Notes under the pieces: generated by a model
What the model saw: the letters and a program-made list of their open reading frames with translations, nothing else
Told to the model about the DNA's origin: nothing
Databases searched by the model: none
Assembly (NCBI GenBank): GCA_035310145.1
Contig: DATGEL010000035.1
Span: 1 to 46,586 of the forward strand
Origin: Dehalococcoidia bacterium
Lineage (GTDB): Bacteria > Chloroflexota > Dehalococcoidia > CAUJGQ01
Direction of reading: 5' to 3'
DNA: 46,586 nt
Shown: positions 1-8,131 of the stretch, piece after piece
Layout of the letters: each line of letters starts with the position of its first letter
Position numbering within the stretch: the stretch's first letter is position 1
Program-made: the position numbers and the translations under genes

Positions 1-140
1 GTTCAACCGCCGCCGGCTCCATGGAGAGTTAGGCATGGCGCCGCCAGCGGAGTTCGAGGCCCTGTACTACGATGAGCAGCAGCCGCTTCCACTGGCTGCT
101 TCCCAATAACCCGAGTCTCTATGAAACCCGGGGCGGTTCA
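1..140 (+). mobile_element. Right end of an IS3-family insertion sequence (partial)
   Basis: The window opens inside an insertion sequence. A terminal inverted repeat occupies about 113-140; read inward from the tip it begins TGAACCGCCCCGGGTTT, a form common at the ends of IS3-family elements. The tail of the transposase lies just inside it. After 140 a different, unrelated coding frame begins. The left end lies outside the window, so neither the exact element nor the target duplication (probably the 3 bases from 141) can be confirmed. Confidence 0.75.
2..109 (+). CDS. IS3-family transposase (OrfB, DDE integrase core), C-terminal fragment
   Basis: This is an open frame entering from the left edge and ending at TAA 107-109. 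The 35 visible residues contain FNRRRLHGELGMAPPAEFE followed by ALYY, the hallmark tail of IS3-family OrfB transposases (pattern NxxRLHxxLG..PPAEFE..YY). The DDE catalytic residues lie upstream, outside the window. The stop codon falls a few bases before the terminal inverted repeat, as usual for this family. OrfB is normally made by programmed frameshifting from OrfA, which cannot be seen here. The identification rests on the motif alone but is quite distinctive. Confidence 0.75.
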   Translation, partial: FNRRRLHGELGMAPPAEFEALYYDEQQPLPLAASQ

Positions 141-571
141 CGCACGTGACCCTCCCCGCCGGCTGGAATATCGTAAGCGAACTGGTGGCCTTCCGAATTG
201 ATACACAGATCGGCAGCGGGCCCGTTTACACGTTCGCAGCGGGCGAGAGCGGCTATCGAACGGTGACATTCGATCGCAGCCGTCCGCCCGCAGCCAGGGG
301 TGTTGGTGCCGGCTACTGGGTATTCCTGCCATCTGCAACGCCGATAGATGTGCCTGCGTTCGGTCCCGACCCCTCAGCGCTCCACGTCAGCCCAGGCTGG
401 ACGATGGTGGCGAGCGATGCGGGGGTTCCGCTCCGTGTGATTGGCGCCGATCTCGTCTTACTCTATGACCCGCTAACCGACACCTACCAATCCACCGACC
501 AACGGTTCGACCTTGGAGGTGGCGCCTGGGTCTACTCCGCTGCCGGTGCGGATATCCGGTTTGCACCGTGA
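141..571 (+). pseudogene. 3' remnant of a secreted repeat protein cut by the IS3 element
   Basis: The frame is open from inside the element's terminal repeat to TGA 569-571. A GTG at 146 is available, but no ribosome binding site precedes it, so this is best read as the back part of a gene whose front was displaced by the insertion. The roughly 140 visible residues hold two related units: LPAGWNIVSELV ... GYWVFLPSATPI, then VSPGWTMVASDAG ... GGAWVYSAAGADI. Each runs from a PGW motif to an aromatic WV motif, as in beta-rich repeats of extracellular proteins. The protein ends after the second unit. The family was not recognised. Its base composition is lower in GC than the genes to the right. 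Confidence 0.6.
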
Positions 572-607
572 CCTGAACCGGGCAGTCGCCGTGGCGAAAC
601 GCCGTCT

Positions 608-1744
608 CTACAACGTCCAGTAGCGGCGCTGGTGCTCCACGATCTCGGCGATGCGGTCCTGCGTGTCGCGGCCCAGGTCCCAGGTCGGGCGCAGGGCGGC
701 GGCGTTGGCCGCGCCCGGCTCGTCGATGCCGCTGCGCCGGCCGCACAGCTCTTCGATGATCGCCAGCCCGCAGTAGGGCGCGTAGGTCGGCGCGTAGCCC
801 CCTTCGTGCAGCACGGCCATCCGCCCGCCGCAGAACTCACGCGAGAGCGCCATCATCATCCGCGTCATCGCGCGGAAGCCCTCGGAGGTCACGACCATGC
901 GGCCGAGCGGGTCCATGCGGCTCGGGTCGAGGCCCGACGAGACCAACAGCAGCTCCGGCTCGAACTGCTGCGCGATCGGCACGACCACGCGCTCGAACGC
1001 CTCGACGTAGCCGCGGTCGCCGGTGCCGGCGGGCAGCGGCAGGTTGACGGTGTAGCCCTCGCCGGCGCCGGCGCCGCTCTCGCCCGCCAGGCCGGAGTTC
1101 GCCGGGAACAGCCCTTCCTGGTGCAGGCTGATGAACAGCACCGCTGGGTCGTCGTAGAAGGCGTCCTGCGTGCCGTTGCCGTGGTGCACGTCCCAATCGA
1201 CGATCAGCACGCGCTTGACGCCGTGGCTGCGCTGCGCGTGGCGGGCGGCGATCACCACGTTGTTGAAGACGCAGAAGCCCATGCCCTGGTGCGCGACGGC
1301 GTGATGGCCCGGCGGGCGCAGCAGGCCGTAGGCGTTGGGCGCGCCGCCGGCCATCACCGCATCGACCGCGCTCATGGCGCCGCCGGTGGAGAGCAAGGCG
1401 ATCTCGAACGAGCCGGGCGCTACCGGCGTGCCCGGTCCGGCGTTACCGCCGCGCAGGCTCTCGGCCTTCACCCGCTCGATGTAGTCGCGCTTGTGGTAGA
1501 GGCCGACGTCCTCGTCCTGCGCGGGGTAGGGCTGCACTTCGTCGAGCTGCGCGATCAGGCCGGACTTGTCCAGCAGCTCCTTGACGCGGCCCACGCGGCG
1601 CGGACTCTCGAAGTGCGGCTCGAACTCATTGAAGGGGAACGGCTCGCCCGTGCCGGAGAGGCGCATCGGTCCGGTGTCGTGCAGCAGGTAGGCCGGGTCG
1701 AACACCAGCGCCGTGCGCTTGCCGTTGCCGCTCGCTTCTGCCAC
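608..1744 (-). CDS. Histone-deacetylase-family (class II/AcuC-like) zinc amidohydrolase
   Basis: This 378-residue protein is a full-length member of the arginase/deacetylase superfamily. Such bacterial enzymes remove acetyl groups from lysines, polyamines or similar amides in the cytoplasm. Visible signatures are RPPGHH (143-148), GFCVFNN (156-162), DWDVHHGNG (183-191, zinc ligands D185 and H187) and GLDPSRMDP with the third ligand D273. A C-terminal HEGGY supplies the usual tyrosine. The start is a GTG with GGAGG seven bases upstream. It stands alone, facing left. The usual SAGFD before the third ligand reads SSGLD, a mild variation. The acyl substrate cannot be told from sequence; no acetyl-CoA synthetase or acetoin gene is adjacent. 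Confidence 0.9.
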   Translation of the reverse strand: MAEASGNGKRTALVFDPAYLLHDTGPMRLSGTGEPFPFNEFEPHFESPRRVGRVKELLDKSGLIAQLDEVQPYPAQDEDVGLYHKRDYIERVKAESLRGGNAGPGTPVAPGSFEIALLSTGGAMSAVDAVMAGGAPNAYGLLRPPGHHAVAHQGMGFCVFNNVVIAARHAQRSHGVKRVLIVDWDVHHGNGTQDAFYDDPAVLFISLHQEGLFPANSGLAGESGAGAGEGYTVNLPLPAGTGDRGYVEAFERVVVPIAQQFEPELLLVSSGLDPSRMDPLGRMVVTSEGFRAMTRMMMALSREFCGGRMAVLHEGGYAPTYAPYCGLAIIEELCGRRSGIDEPGAANAAALRPTWDLGRDTQDRIAEIVEHQRRYWTL

Positions 1745-1972
1745 AGAACCGCCTCCGTCGCATGGTTCGGCCGCCGTGCGCTGCCGGGCATCGATTCGCG
1801 GGCCGGCCGAGCGTGGGGCAACCTCACGGTAGCAGCGGTGTCAAGCCGGGCGCGGTGCGAAGCCACCAGGGGAAATGGTGCGGACGGCTCTGATGCATGC
1901 ACCTGTTGCGGTACAACGATGTGGGCGAAGATTGCGCGGTTCCAGGGCTGAGCCGCGCGGAGGATCCTCCCC

Positions 1973-2242
1973 ATGGTCGTGCTGCCGCTGATCGGCTTGT
2001 GCGGCGCCGGTGTGCTGACGGCCTGGCTGTTCAGGCGCCGGCGCGGGCGCCGGGGGGTGCGCAGATTCCGCCGCGGCGCCCGCCGCGGCGTGGCGGCCGC
2101 GCTGGCGCTGCTGCTGCTGCTGGCCGCGGCGCCGGCCGTCTTTCTCCGGCTGGCGGGGCCGGAACGCGGCGTGCAATTTCCCTTCATGATGGCCGCGCTG
2201 CTGTTCGCCGGCGGGCTGCTCGTTCTCGCTCTCGGCTGGTGA
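1973..2242 (+). CDS. Small membrane protein, unknown function
   Basis: This 89-residue protein is not recognised as a known family. A first hydrophobic segment lies at about 2-18, followed by a very basic stretch (RRRRGRRGVRRFRRGARR, 21-38). Two more hydrophobic segments follow at about 39-57 and 70-88. By the positive-inside rule the arginine loop should be cytoplasmic. The ATG is preceded by GGAGG at nine bases, which supports translation. It converges on the dehydratase gene at 2255, with 12 bases between the two stops. The GC-rich composition would allow a chance frame, so this is a moderate call. Confidence 0.45.
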   Translation: MVVLPLIGLCGAGVLTAWLFRRRRGRRGVRRFRRGARRGVAAALALLLLLAAAPAVFLRLAGPERGVQFPFMMAALLFAGGLLVLALGW

Positions 2243-2254
2243 GCCGGCGACGCG

Positions 2255-3238
2255 CTATCGCTCGGTTGCAGGCGGCTCGTTCATGATCTCGCGCAGTTGC
2301 GCCGGGCTGAGGTTGCCGCCGCTCAGCACCAGTGCGATCCGCCGACCGGCCAGCCGTTCGCGCAGCAGCAGGGCCGCGGCCAGCGGCGCCGCGCCCGCGC
2401 CCTCGGCCAGCGTGTGCGCCTTCTCGATCAGCAGCCGGATCGCCTCGCGGATCTGCGCGTCGCTGACCAGCACGAAGTCGTCGAGCAGCTCGGCCATGAT
2501 CGACTGCGGATAGGAGAACGAGCTGCGTGTCGCCAGCCCCTCGGCGAACGTCTCGATCGACGGTGTCGTCACCGGCCGGCGCTCTTTCCAGGTGTGATAT
2601 GCGGCCGGCGCCCCTGCGGCCTGCACGCCGATCACACGAATCGCCGGGTCGATCGCCTTCGCCACGATGCAGGCCGCCGCCGCGCCGCTGCCGCCGCCCA
2701 CGGGCACGATGATCGTCTCGATCTGCGGCTGCGCTTCGAGCAGCTCCAACGTCAGCGTGCCCACTCCGGCCACGAGCAGCGGCTCGTTGCCGGAATGGAT
2801 GTAGCGGTAGCCGCGCTCCGCGGCCAGCGCCTCGACGTGCTCGCGGGCGGCGTCGAAGTCGTGGCCGCAAACGATGATTTCGGCGCCCAAATTGCGCATC
2901 GACTCGACTTTGGTCGGGTTTGCGCCCTCGGGTACGCCGATGATCGCCGGCACGCCGAACAGCTTCGCCGCGTAGGCGACGGATTGCCCGTGATTGCCGG
3001 AGGAGGCGGCGATCACGCCGCGGCGGCGCTCGTCCTCGGAGAGCCGCGACATGAGATAGACGCCGCCGCGCACCTTGAAGGCGCCGACGGGCTGGCTGTT
3101 CTCGTGCTTCACCCAGACCTCGGCGCCGATCAGCCGGTCGAGCGCCGGGTAGTTGGTGAGCGGCGTGGGCGGCAGGTAGCGCTGCAAGACGCCGCGGGCC
3201 TGCAGCACGTCGCGCAGCCTCGGCCGTGGGAGTTGCAT
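2255..3238 (-). CDS. PLP-dependent threonine/serine dehydratase-type enzyme (fold type II)
   Basis: The 327 residues form a single catalytic domain of the tryptophan-synthase-beta fold. The family eliminates the hydroxyl of threonine or serine to give the 2-oxo acid and ammonia; some relatives are racemases. The PLP lysine lies in GAFKVRGG (about 53-60). SSGNHGQ (about 79-85) and PVGGGSG (about 177-183) bind the cofactor phosphate, and LSGGN is near the C-terminus. There is no C-terminal ACT-like regulatory domain, so it resembles the short catabolic type rather than biosynthetic IlvA. The ATG start has GAGGTG just upstream. No branched-chain amino acid genes are nearby. The choice among threonine dehydratase, serine racemase and hydroxyaspartate dehydratase is open. 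Confidence 0.85.
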   Translation of the reverse strand: MQLPRPRLRDVLQARGVLQRYLPPTPLTNYPALDRLIGAEVWVKHENSQPVGAFKVRGGVYLMSRLSEDERRRGVIAASSGNHGQSVAYAAKLFGVPAIIGVPEGANPTKVESMRNLGAEIIVCGHDFDAAREHVEALAAERGYRYIHSGNEPLLVAGVGTLTLELLEAQPQIETIIVPVGGGSGAAAACIVAKAIDPAIRVIGVQAAGAPAAYHTWKERRPVTTPSIETFAEGLATRSSFSYPQSIMAELLDDFVLVSDAQIREAIRLLIEKAHTLAEGAGAAPLAAALLLRERLAGRRIALVLSGGNLSPAQLREIMNEPPATER

Positions 3239-3307
3239 GGGTTCACCTCGCGCAGACGCGTCATTATAGCCGGTGGGGTGTTGGGCGAAGGACGCAGGGC
3301 GCGGGAA

Positions 3308-4492
3308 GTGGGCGTGAGATTGGATTCCAGTGTCCGCGCTCGCCGCCGGGCTGCAAGGCGGGCACAGCGCGGCGTGGCGGCGGGCTGCCTGCTGCCGCTG
3401 CTGCTCTGGGCCGCGCTGCTGGCGATCTCGCCGCCCACGCGGCTGGCGGCGCGCACGCTGACGCTGCTGCCCTCGTTCTTCGCTGCCTTGCCCGGCTCAC
3501 CGATCGACCTGGTGACGGCCAGGCCCGTGCGCGAGGTCGTGGAGCTGCCGCCGGTCGACGGCTACGTGCGGGCGCACATCTACCGTCCGCCGCACGGTCG
3601 TCACCCGGCGCTGGTGCTCTCGCTCGGCCTGGACCCGGCGCCGCCGGACGACGTGCGCGTAGTCCGGCTGATGGACGGGCTGGCGCGTTCCGGGCTGGTC
3701 GCCGTACTGGTGGAAAGCGAGGCGCTGAACGGCGACCGACTGGCGCCCGATCTGCCGCGGGCGCTGGTCGAAGGGGTGCAGTTCGCCGCCGAGCAGCCGT
3801 ACACGCGCCCGGATCGGGTCGGCATCTTCGGCTTCTCGGTGGGCGGCTCGCTGGCGATCGTGGCGGCGACGGACCCGGCGATCCGCGACCGGCTGCGCAA
3901 CGTGGACGCCTTCGGCAGCTTTGCCACGCTCGGGGACGCGCTGCTCTCCATCGGCACGCACACGCTCGACGATCGCGGCGCGGTGCGGCCGTGGAATCCC
4001 AACGGCATCGCCAGTGAGCACCTGACGAACGTGCTGCTGGCGGGTCTGGACGATGCGCAGGAGGCGGCGGCGCTGCACGGGTACTTCGTGGAGGGCGATG
4101 TGCACGCGCTCGACGGAGTGAACCTCTCGCCGGAGGGCCAGGCAATCAAAGGGTTGCTGAGCAGCCGCGATCGGGCCGAGGGGAAGAGCTACGTGCCGGC
4201 GCTGCCGGCGTCGTTGCAGGCGAACCTGGCGGCGCTCTCGCCGCTGCCGCGCGTCTCACAGGTGCGGGCGCGGCTGTTCATCATGTACGACCGCGACGAT
4301 CCCCTGCTGCCGTTCACCGGCTCACGCGATCTGTGCGCGGCGGCGCGGGCGGCGGGCCTGAAGCCGTACTGCTCGGCCTTCTCCATCTTTCAGCACGTGG
4401 ACCCGAAGCGCGCCGGGAATCCGATCACGTTGGTGCACGACCTGACTGAGCTGTACCTGCATGCCTTCGCGGTGCTGCGCAGCCTGCAATGA
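3308..4492 (+). CDS. Membrane-anchored alpha/beta hydrolase (dienelactone-hydrolase-like)
   Basis: The protein has about 394 residues. A basic N-terminus is followed by one hydrophobic anchor (GCLLPLLLWAALLAI), then an alpha/beta-hydrolase domain. The nucleophile elbow GFSVGGS holds the serine, YDRDDPLLP carries the probable acid, and FQHVDP near the C-terminus holds the histidine. It is likely an esterase or lipase working at the outer face of the membrane; the substrate is unknown. Starts at GTG 3278, 3308 or 3314 are all in frame. I chose 3308 because the residues just after it are typical of a signal anchor, but no strong ribosome binding site separates them. It diverges from the dehydratase with about 70 bases between. 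Confidence 0.75.
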   Translation: MGVRLDSSVRARRRAARRAQRGVAAGCLLPLLLWAALLAISPPTRLAARTLTLLPSFFAALPGSPIDLVTARPVREVVELPPVDGYVRAHIYRPPHGRHPALVLSLGLDPAPPDDVRVVRLMDGLARSGLVAVLVESEALNGDRLAPDLPRALVEGVQFAAEQPYTRPDRVGIFGFSVGGSLAIVAATDPAIRDRLRNVDAFGSFATLGDALLSIGTHTLDDRGAVRPWNPNGIASEHLTNVLLAGLDDAQEAAALHGYFVEGDVHALDGVNLSPEGQAIKGLLSSRDRAEGKSYVPALPASLQANLAALSPLPRVSQVRARLFIMYDRDDPLLPFTGSRDLCAAARAAGLKPYCSAFSIFQHVDPKRAGNPITLVHDLTELYLHAFAVLRSLQ

Positions 4493-4576
4493 GGCGGCTG
4501 CGTTGCCTCGGTCCAATAAGGCGTGCGCTGGTGGCCGCGGCGCCAGTGTCCGCGGCCGTGAGGGAGAGGAGGAAGG

Positions 4577-4750
4577 CTACGCGACTTCGGCCATGAAGGC
4601 GACGAGCTCGCGGCGCAGCTCTTTGGACATCCGCTTCTCGTTATCGACGAGCCGCGAATAGCAGCGCACGCAGATGCAGGCGCGGTAGCCCCCGCGAATC
4701 TCCACGTCGTCCAGTTCAACGTCAAAGTGGCAAACCGTACAACGAAACAT
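4577..4750 (-). CDS. Small zinc-ribbon protein
   Basis: This 57-residue protein begins MFRCTVCHFDVELDD. It has two CxxC knuckles, C-T-V-C at 4-7 and C-V-R-C about 25 residues later, the layout of a small zinc ribbon. The C-terminal third is a charged helix rich in R, K and E. The ATG is preceded by AGGAGG at a good distance. The same frame continues open upstream for 19 codons, but the Shine-Dalgarno fixes the shorter form. The role is unknown; proteins like this often bind RNA polymerase, nucleic acid or a partner protein. It stands alone, convergent with the hydrolase. Confidence 0.65.
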   Translation of the reverse strand: MFRCTVCHFDVELDDVEIRGGYRACICVRCYSRLVDNEKRMSKELRRELVAFMAEVA

Positions 4751-5066
4751 GGTGTTTCCTCCTGCCCTGGAGCCCTCCCCTGGGTTGATAGTCGAAGGGT
4801 ATGCCACGGCAGTGCATAGGGCTGTTCCCTGAATTATGGACGAGCTGTGAAACTGCCCACCTCGCGCCTTACGTCGGGCGAACGCAACGTCGCCCGGCGC
4901 GTTTTCCCCGTTACACCCATATCTACGGCCGGCAGCCGCTGATTAGCGCGTGCTGATGCAGGATCATGTCTCCTTGTGCTAGAAATACGTCTCAGCGGGC
5001 CGCTGTGGATGTGTGCGATCGTGGTCTGGCGCGTGATCTCGGCTATACTGCGCTCACGTCGAGGGC
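4751..5066. other. Intergenic region with a hairpin and a TATACT box
   Basis: No gene is seen here. A 9-bp stem (4873-4881 with 4890-4898) is followed by GCGTTTT and could end a plus-strand transcript, although no plus-strand gene lies close upstream. Near the right end a TATACT at 5044-5049 lies about 18 bases before the first possible GTG start of the protease gene and may be its -10 box; no good -35 is visible. The rest shows no recognisable structure. Confidence 0.35.
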
Positions 5067-5846
5067 GTGGTGGTGGGCGTGCGGAACGAGGACACGGTGC
5101 TGCTGAGGGCGTTGCGGGCGGCCGCCGCGGGCTGGCTGCTGGCGGCGCTGCTCCTGGCAGGCTGCGGCGGCTCCTCCGCGAAGAAGACGCCGACGCCGCT
5201 GGCCGGCGAGCTGCTCTCCGGCCGTAACAGCGTACACAGCGACACCTGCCCGCCGGACGCCAATCCGTTGTCGCTGGTGCTGCCCGCGCTGGTGCGCATC
5301 ACCACGCCGCCCGACGCGGCCGGCAGCTACTCCTCCGGCACCGGCATCATCATCGACACCGGCTGGGTGCTGACCAACCAGCACGTGATCGACTCGGCCG
5401 CCAGCTCGTTCGTCAATACGTTCTACGTGGACGGCCACAAGAGCCCAGGCAAAGTGATCGCCTCCGACCCCGATCTCGACCTCGCCCTGGTGCAGACCGA
5501 TACCGGCACGCTGCCCTCCGCCACCTGGGGCGACGAGGGCAAGCTTGAGAACGGTTCGGTGCTCTATGCGGTCGGCTACTCGGGCGGCGCGCCAGTGCCG
5601 TTTGAGGAGCAGGGCCGCTATATCCAGACGACGGTGGACCGTGGCACGGGCCAGGCGTATATCGTCAGCGACGTGCAGTTGCAGCACGGCGACAGCGGCG
5701 GGCCGTTGCTCAACCGCTGCGGCCAGGTGATCGGCATCAATACGGCACGGATTCCCAACGGCATCGGCGGCAGCGAGAACGCCGGCCTCTCCATCCCCGG
5801 CTTCGGCGCCCGGCGCTGGGCGATGAAGAACCGCAGCGGCCAGTAA
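5067..5846 (+). CDS. Lipoprotein trypsin-like serine protease (HtrA-type, no PDZ)
   Basis: The 259-residue protein has a type II signal peptide. A hydrophobic stretch at 18-31 ends in the lipobox LAGC with the lipidated cysteine at 33, followed by a Ser/Gly/Pro linker. The protease domain carries the triad H106 (TNQHVID), D138 (DPDLDLALV) and S210 (HGDSGGPLL), as in S1C/HtrA enzymes. The chain ends soon after the domain with no PDZ, so it is not a full DegP. It probably sits on the outer face of the membrane and handles damaged or signal proteins. Several GTG codons (5067, 5070, 5073, 5079) could start it; no clear Shine-Dalgarno decides. The kinase gene follows after six bases. Confidence 0.85.
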   Translation: MVVGVRNEDTVLLRALRAAAAGWLLAALLLAGCGGSSAKKTPTPLAGELLSGRNSVHSDTCPPDANPLSLVLPALVRITTPPDAAGSYSSGTGIIIDTGWVLTNQHVIDSAASSFVNTFYVDGHKSPGKVIASDPDLDLALVQTDTGTLPSATWGDEGKLENGSVLYAVGYSGGAPVPFEEQGRYIQTTVDRGTGQAYIVSDVQLQHGDSGGPLLNRCGQVIGINTARIPNGIGGSENAGLSIPGFGARRWAMKNRSGQ

Positions 5847-5852
5847 GACGGC

Positions 5853-6449
5853 ATGCGCGCGACGGGCCGGGCTGCCGGTACGCCGTTGCCGCTGCTGCTG
5901 ATCCTCGGCGGCGCGCCGGGCAGCGGCAAGACGACGCTTGCGCTGCGGCTGGGCGAGGCGCTGGCGCTGCCGGTCTTCACCAAGGACGGCTTCAAGGAAT
6001 CGCTCTACGAGAGCCTTGGCGCCGGCGACCAGGAGGCCTCGCGGCGGCTGGGCGTGGCGGCGCTGGCGTTGCTGAGCGACGTGGCCGCGCGCCTGCTGGC
6101 GGCGGGCGTTTCCGTGCTGATCGAGGCCAACTACCAGCGCGGCCTGGCCGAGGCCGACCTGCGGCCGCTGGCCGCGCGGGCGCGCACGGTGCTGCTTCAC
6201 TGCGGCGGCGATGTGGAGACGATCGTGCGTCGCTACCAGGCGCGGGCGGCGCGCGGCGAGCGCCACCCCGGCCATCACGATGGCGCGGCGCTGCCGCGGC
6301 TGCGGCAGTTGCTCGGCACGGCGGCCTACGAGCCGCTCGATCTGGGCGTACCCCTGCTGCGGGTGGACACGACCACGGCGGCCGACTACGCGCCGGGCTT
6401 CGCCGAGATCGTGCGCTTTGTGCGGGCCGCCAGTCCTGCTGAGCGGTAA
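5853..6449 (+). CDS. P-loop small-molecule kinase / zeta-toxin-like ATPase
   Basis: This is a 198-residue single-domain P-loop NTPase. A Walker A motif GAPGSGKTT lies at about 17-25, and FTKDGFKESLYESLG follows as a substrate-binding segment. IEANYQ after a beta strand resembles the Walker B position, and RRYQARAARGERHPGHHD looks like the lid with catalytic arginines. This layout is shared by chloramphenicol phosphotransferase, zeta toxins, gluconate kinases and related small kinases. It is probably co-transcribed with the protease upstream (six bases apart). No antitoxin-like partner gene is present, so a free-standing zeta toxin is unlikely. The substrate cannot be given. Confidence 0.75.
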   Translation: MRATGRAAGTPLPLLLILGGAPGSGKTTLALRLGEALALPVFTKDGFKESLYESLGAGDQEASRRLGVAALALLSDVAARLLAAGVSVLIEANYQRGLAEADLRPLAARARTVLLHCGGDVETIVRRYQARAARGERHPGHHDGAALPRLRQLLGTAAYEPLDLGVPLLRVDTTTAADYAPGFAEIVRFVRAASPAER

Positions 6450-6455
6450 CCCGGC

Positions 6456-7160
6456 TTACGCGAGCGCAAAGGCCGCGTCGAGGGCAATGCTGAGAAGTCG
6501 CCGCTCTGCCGCTTCGTAGGCGGCGCCCTCCAGCCAGTCGCGCCCGCCGGCGGCATTGACCACGACCACCAGGCAGCCGGCGCGCAGGCCGCGCAGCGCG
6601 GCCACGGTGAACAGGGCGCTCGCCTCCATCTCGAAGGCCAGCACGCCGCGCGCCGCCCAGCGGGCGGCATGGTCCGGGCTCTCCGCATAGAGCGCGTCGC
6701 CCGTGGCGATCAAGCCGATGTGATGCGCGGCCTCGGCTTCCCCTGCCGCATTCGCCAGCGCCGAGACGACGGCGAAGTCGGCCGCGGGCGCGTAGGGATC
6801 GCCGGCGAGGTAGGCGCGCGTGGCGCCGTCGAGCGGTACGCTGGCCGTGGCGATCACCAGGTCGCCGGCGCGGATGCGCTCGGAGGCGCCGCCCGCCGTG
6901 CCGATGCGGATCAGCGTCTTCGCGCCCAGCTGCGCCAGTTCCTCGGCTACGATCGCCGCGGAGGGCGCGCCCATGCCCGTGGTCTGGATGGACACCCGGC
7001 GGCCACGGTAGGCGCCGCTGAAGCCGAGCAGGCCGCGGTTCTCGTTGTAGCAGCGGGCGCCGGCGAGCAGCGCCGCCGCGCGCCGCGCCCGGCCGGGGTC
7101 GCCGGGCAGCAGCACGACCGGCGCGAGATCGGCGGCGCTGGCGTGGAGATGGATCGGCAC
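6456..7160 (-). CDS. Nucleoside phosphorylase (PNP/UDP family 1)
   Basis: This 234-residue enzyme of the purine/uridine phosphorylase fold cleaves a nucleoside with phosphate to base and sugar 1-phosphate in the salvage pathway. LPGDPGRA (about 18-25) is the phosphate-binding motif, TTGMG (about 60-64) and RIGTAGG (about 85-91) form the active-site core, and FEMEAS (about 175-180) holds the ribose-binding Met-Glu pair. Base specificity (purine or uracil) is not clear. The GTG start has GGAG seven bases upstream, inside the end of the SUMF1-like gene. The two are three bases apart and surely co-transcribed. It converges on the kinase gene with a six-base gap. Confidence 0.85.
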   Translation of the reverse strand: MPIHLHASAADLAPVVLLPGDPGRARRAAALLAGARCYNENRGLLGFSGAYRGRRVSIQTTGMGAPSAAIVAEELAQLGAKTLIRIGTAGGASERIRAGDLVIATASVPLDGATRAYLAGDPYAPAADFAVVSALANAAGEAEAAHHIGLIATGDALYAESPDHAARWAARGVLAFEMEASALFTVAALRGLRAGCLVVVVNAAGGRDWLEGAAYEAAERRLLSIALDAAFALA

Positions 7161-7163
7161 GGC

Positions 7164-7886
7164 CTACTCCAGCTCGGCGCAGACGCGGAAGCCGTAGTCG
7201 TTGTATTCGAACGCGGGCGGAATGGCGCTGCGCGCCGCGCAGCGGCTGACCTTGACCTGGTGGCGCCAGGCGCCGCCGCGCGAGACGCGCCGGGTGCCTG
7301 CGGCCGGGCCGCGCGGATCGCGTTCTGCCAGCGTGGCGTACGCGTCGGCGGCGTACCAGTCGCCGCACCACTCGTGCACGTTCCAGCCCATGTCGCGCAG
7401 GCCAAAGGGGTTGGCGGGGCCGCTGCCCGCCGGCGCGGGCCGGTCCATCGGCGCGTCGGCCAGCGGCAGGCCGGAGGCGGTCAGCGGCAGCCCGTTGCCC
7501 CAGGGATACAGCCCGCCCTCAACGCCGCCCCGGGCCGCGTACTCCCACTCGGCCTCCGTCGGCAGGCGCAGGCGGCGACCCGTCCGTGCGGAGAGCCAGG
7601 CGCAGTAGTCGACGGCGTCCTGCCAGCGCACGCCGACGACGGGCTGCGCGGGATCGGTGAAGCGCGGATCGCGCCAGAAGCGCGGCGGGCGGCCGCAGGC
7701 GGCGACGAAGGCCGCGTATTCGTGGTTGGCCACGGGCGTGCGGGCGAGCGCGAACGGCGGTAGCCAGAGGCGGCGCGGCGGCCGTTCGTCGGGGCGGCCG
7801 TCGCGGCTGCCCAGCGTGAACCAGCCGCCCGGCAGGGCGACCAGGTCGGGAAGCAACGTGGCCGCCGGGGAGTCGCTCGCCGTCAT
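7164..7886 (-). CDS. SUMF1/formylglycine-generating-enzyme-family protein
   Basis: The 240 residues form a full FGE-sulfatase domain. Recognisable blocks are FTLGSRDGRPDERP, TPVANHEYAAFV, PVVGVRWQDAVDYCAWL, RLPTEAEWEYAARGG, GNVHEWCGDWY (here WNVHEWCGDWY), RRVSRGGAW and YGFRVCAE. Family members oxidise sulfatase cysteines to formylglycine, or serve as sulfoxide-forming enzymes and structural domains. The two-cysteine active site of true FGE is not obvious here, and no sulfatase gene is in the window, so the activity is uncertain. I chose ATG 7886, with GGAGG ten bases upstream, over an earlier in-frame ATG at 7967. It lies upstream of the nucleoside phosphorylase in one operon. Confidence 0.8.
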   Translation of the reverse strand: MTASDSPAATLLPDLVALPGGWFTLGSRDGRPDERPPRRLWLPPFALARTPVANHEYAAFVAACGRPPRFWRDPRFTDPAQPVVGVRWQDAVDYCAWLSARTGRRLRLPTEAEWEYAARGGVEGGLYPWGNGLPLTASGLPLADAPMDRPAPAGSGPANPFGLRDMGWNVHEWCGDWYAADAYATLAERDPRGPAAGTRRVSRGGAWRHQVKVSRCAARSAIPPAFEYNDYGFRVCAELE

Positions 7887-8020
7887 CGCGCCACATCCTC
7901 CGCGCGATCTGCCGCTGCGAGCGTACCACGCGCTCATCGAACGGACCCGAGCCGGCCGCTGGGCCAATTGGACTGCCCGATCCGGTCCTAAAGGACTGGC
8001 GGACGCTGCCCCAATTTTTC

Positions 8021-8049
8021 TTGACGTGTTTTTGACTCCGGCGCATCAT
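8021..8049 (+). promoter_or_regulatory. Possible sigma-70 promoter of the small membrane gene
   Basis: TTGACG (8021-8026) and CATCAT (8044-8049) are 17 bases apart, in an AT-richer patch, about 80 bases before the gene at 8132. This is a visual match to -35 and -10 boxes only. Confidence 0.35.
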
Positions 8050-8131
8050 CGAGGTGGAGGCGGATGCTCATCTGAGTGTTCGCTCGACTCCACGTCGCGC
8101 GTCGCGCGGCGGTAAACCTGGGAGTGGGGCT

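Noticed and set aside
72-149. Short open frame across the IS end (26 codons)
   Set aside because: It overlaps the terminal repeat and the transposase stop in another frame, with no ribosome binding site.
632-1951. Long plus-strand open frame opposite the deacetylase gene
   Set aside because: It mirrors the codon pattern of the real gene, is rich in R, A, V and H, and has no family motif. GC-rich codons suppress stops on the opposite strand.
2297-3307. Extension of the hydrolase frame back over the dehydratase gene
   Set aside because: It is antisense to a clear PLP enzyme and contains no domain. The hydrolase start is placed near 3308, just before its membrane anchor.
5853-6449. Zeta-toxin half of a toxin-antitoxin pair
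   Set aside because: No small antitoxin gene is adjacent; the gene is coupled to a protease gene instead.
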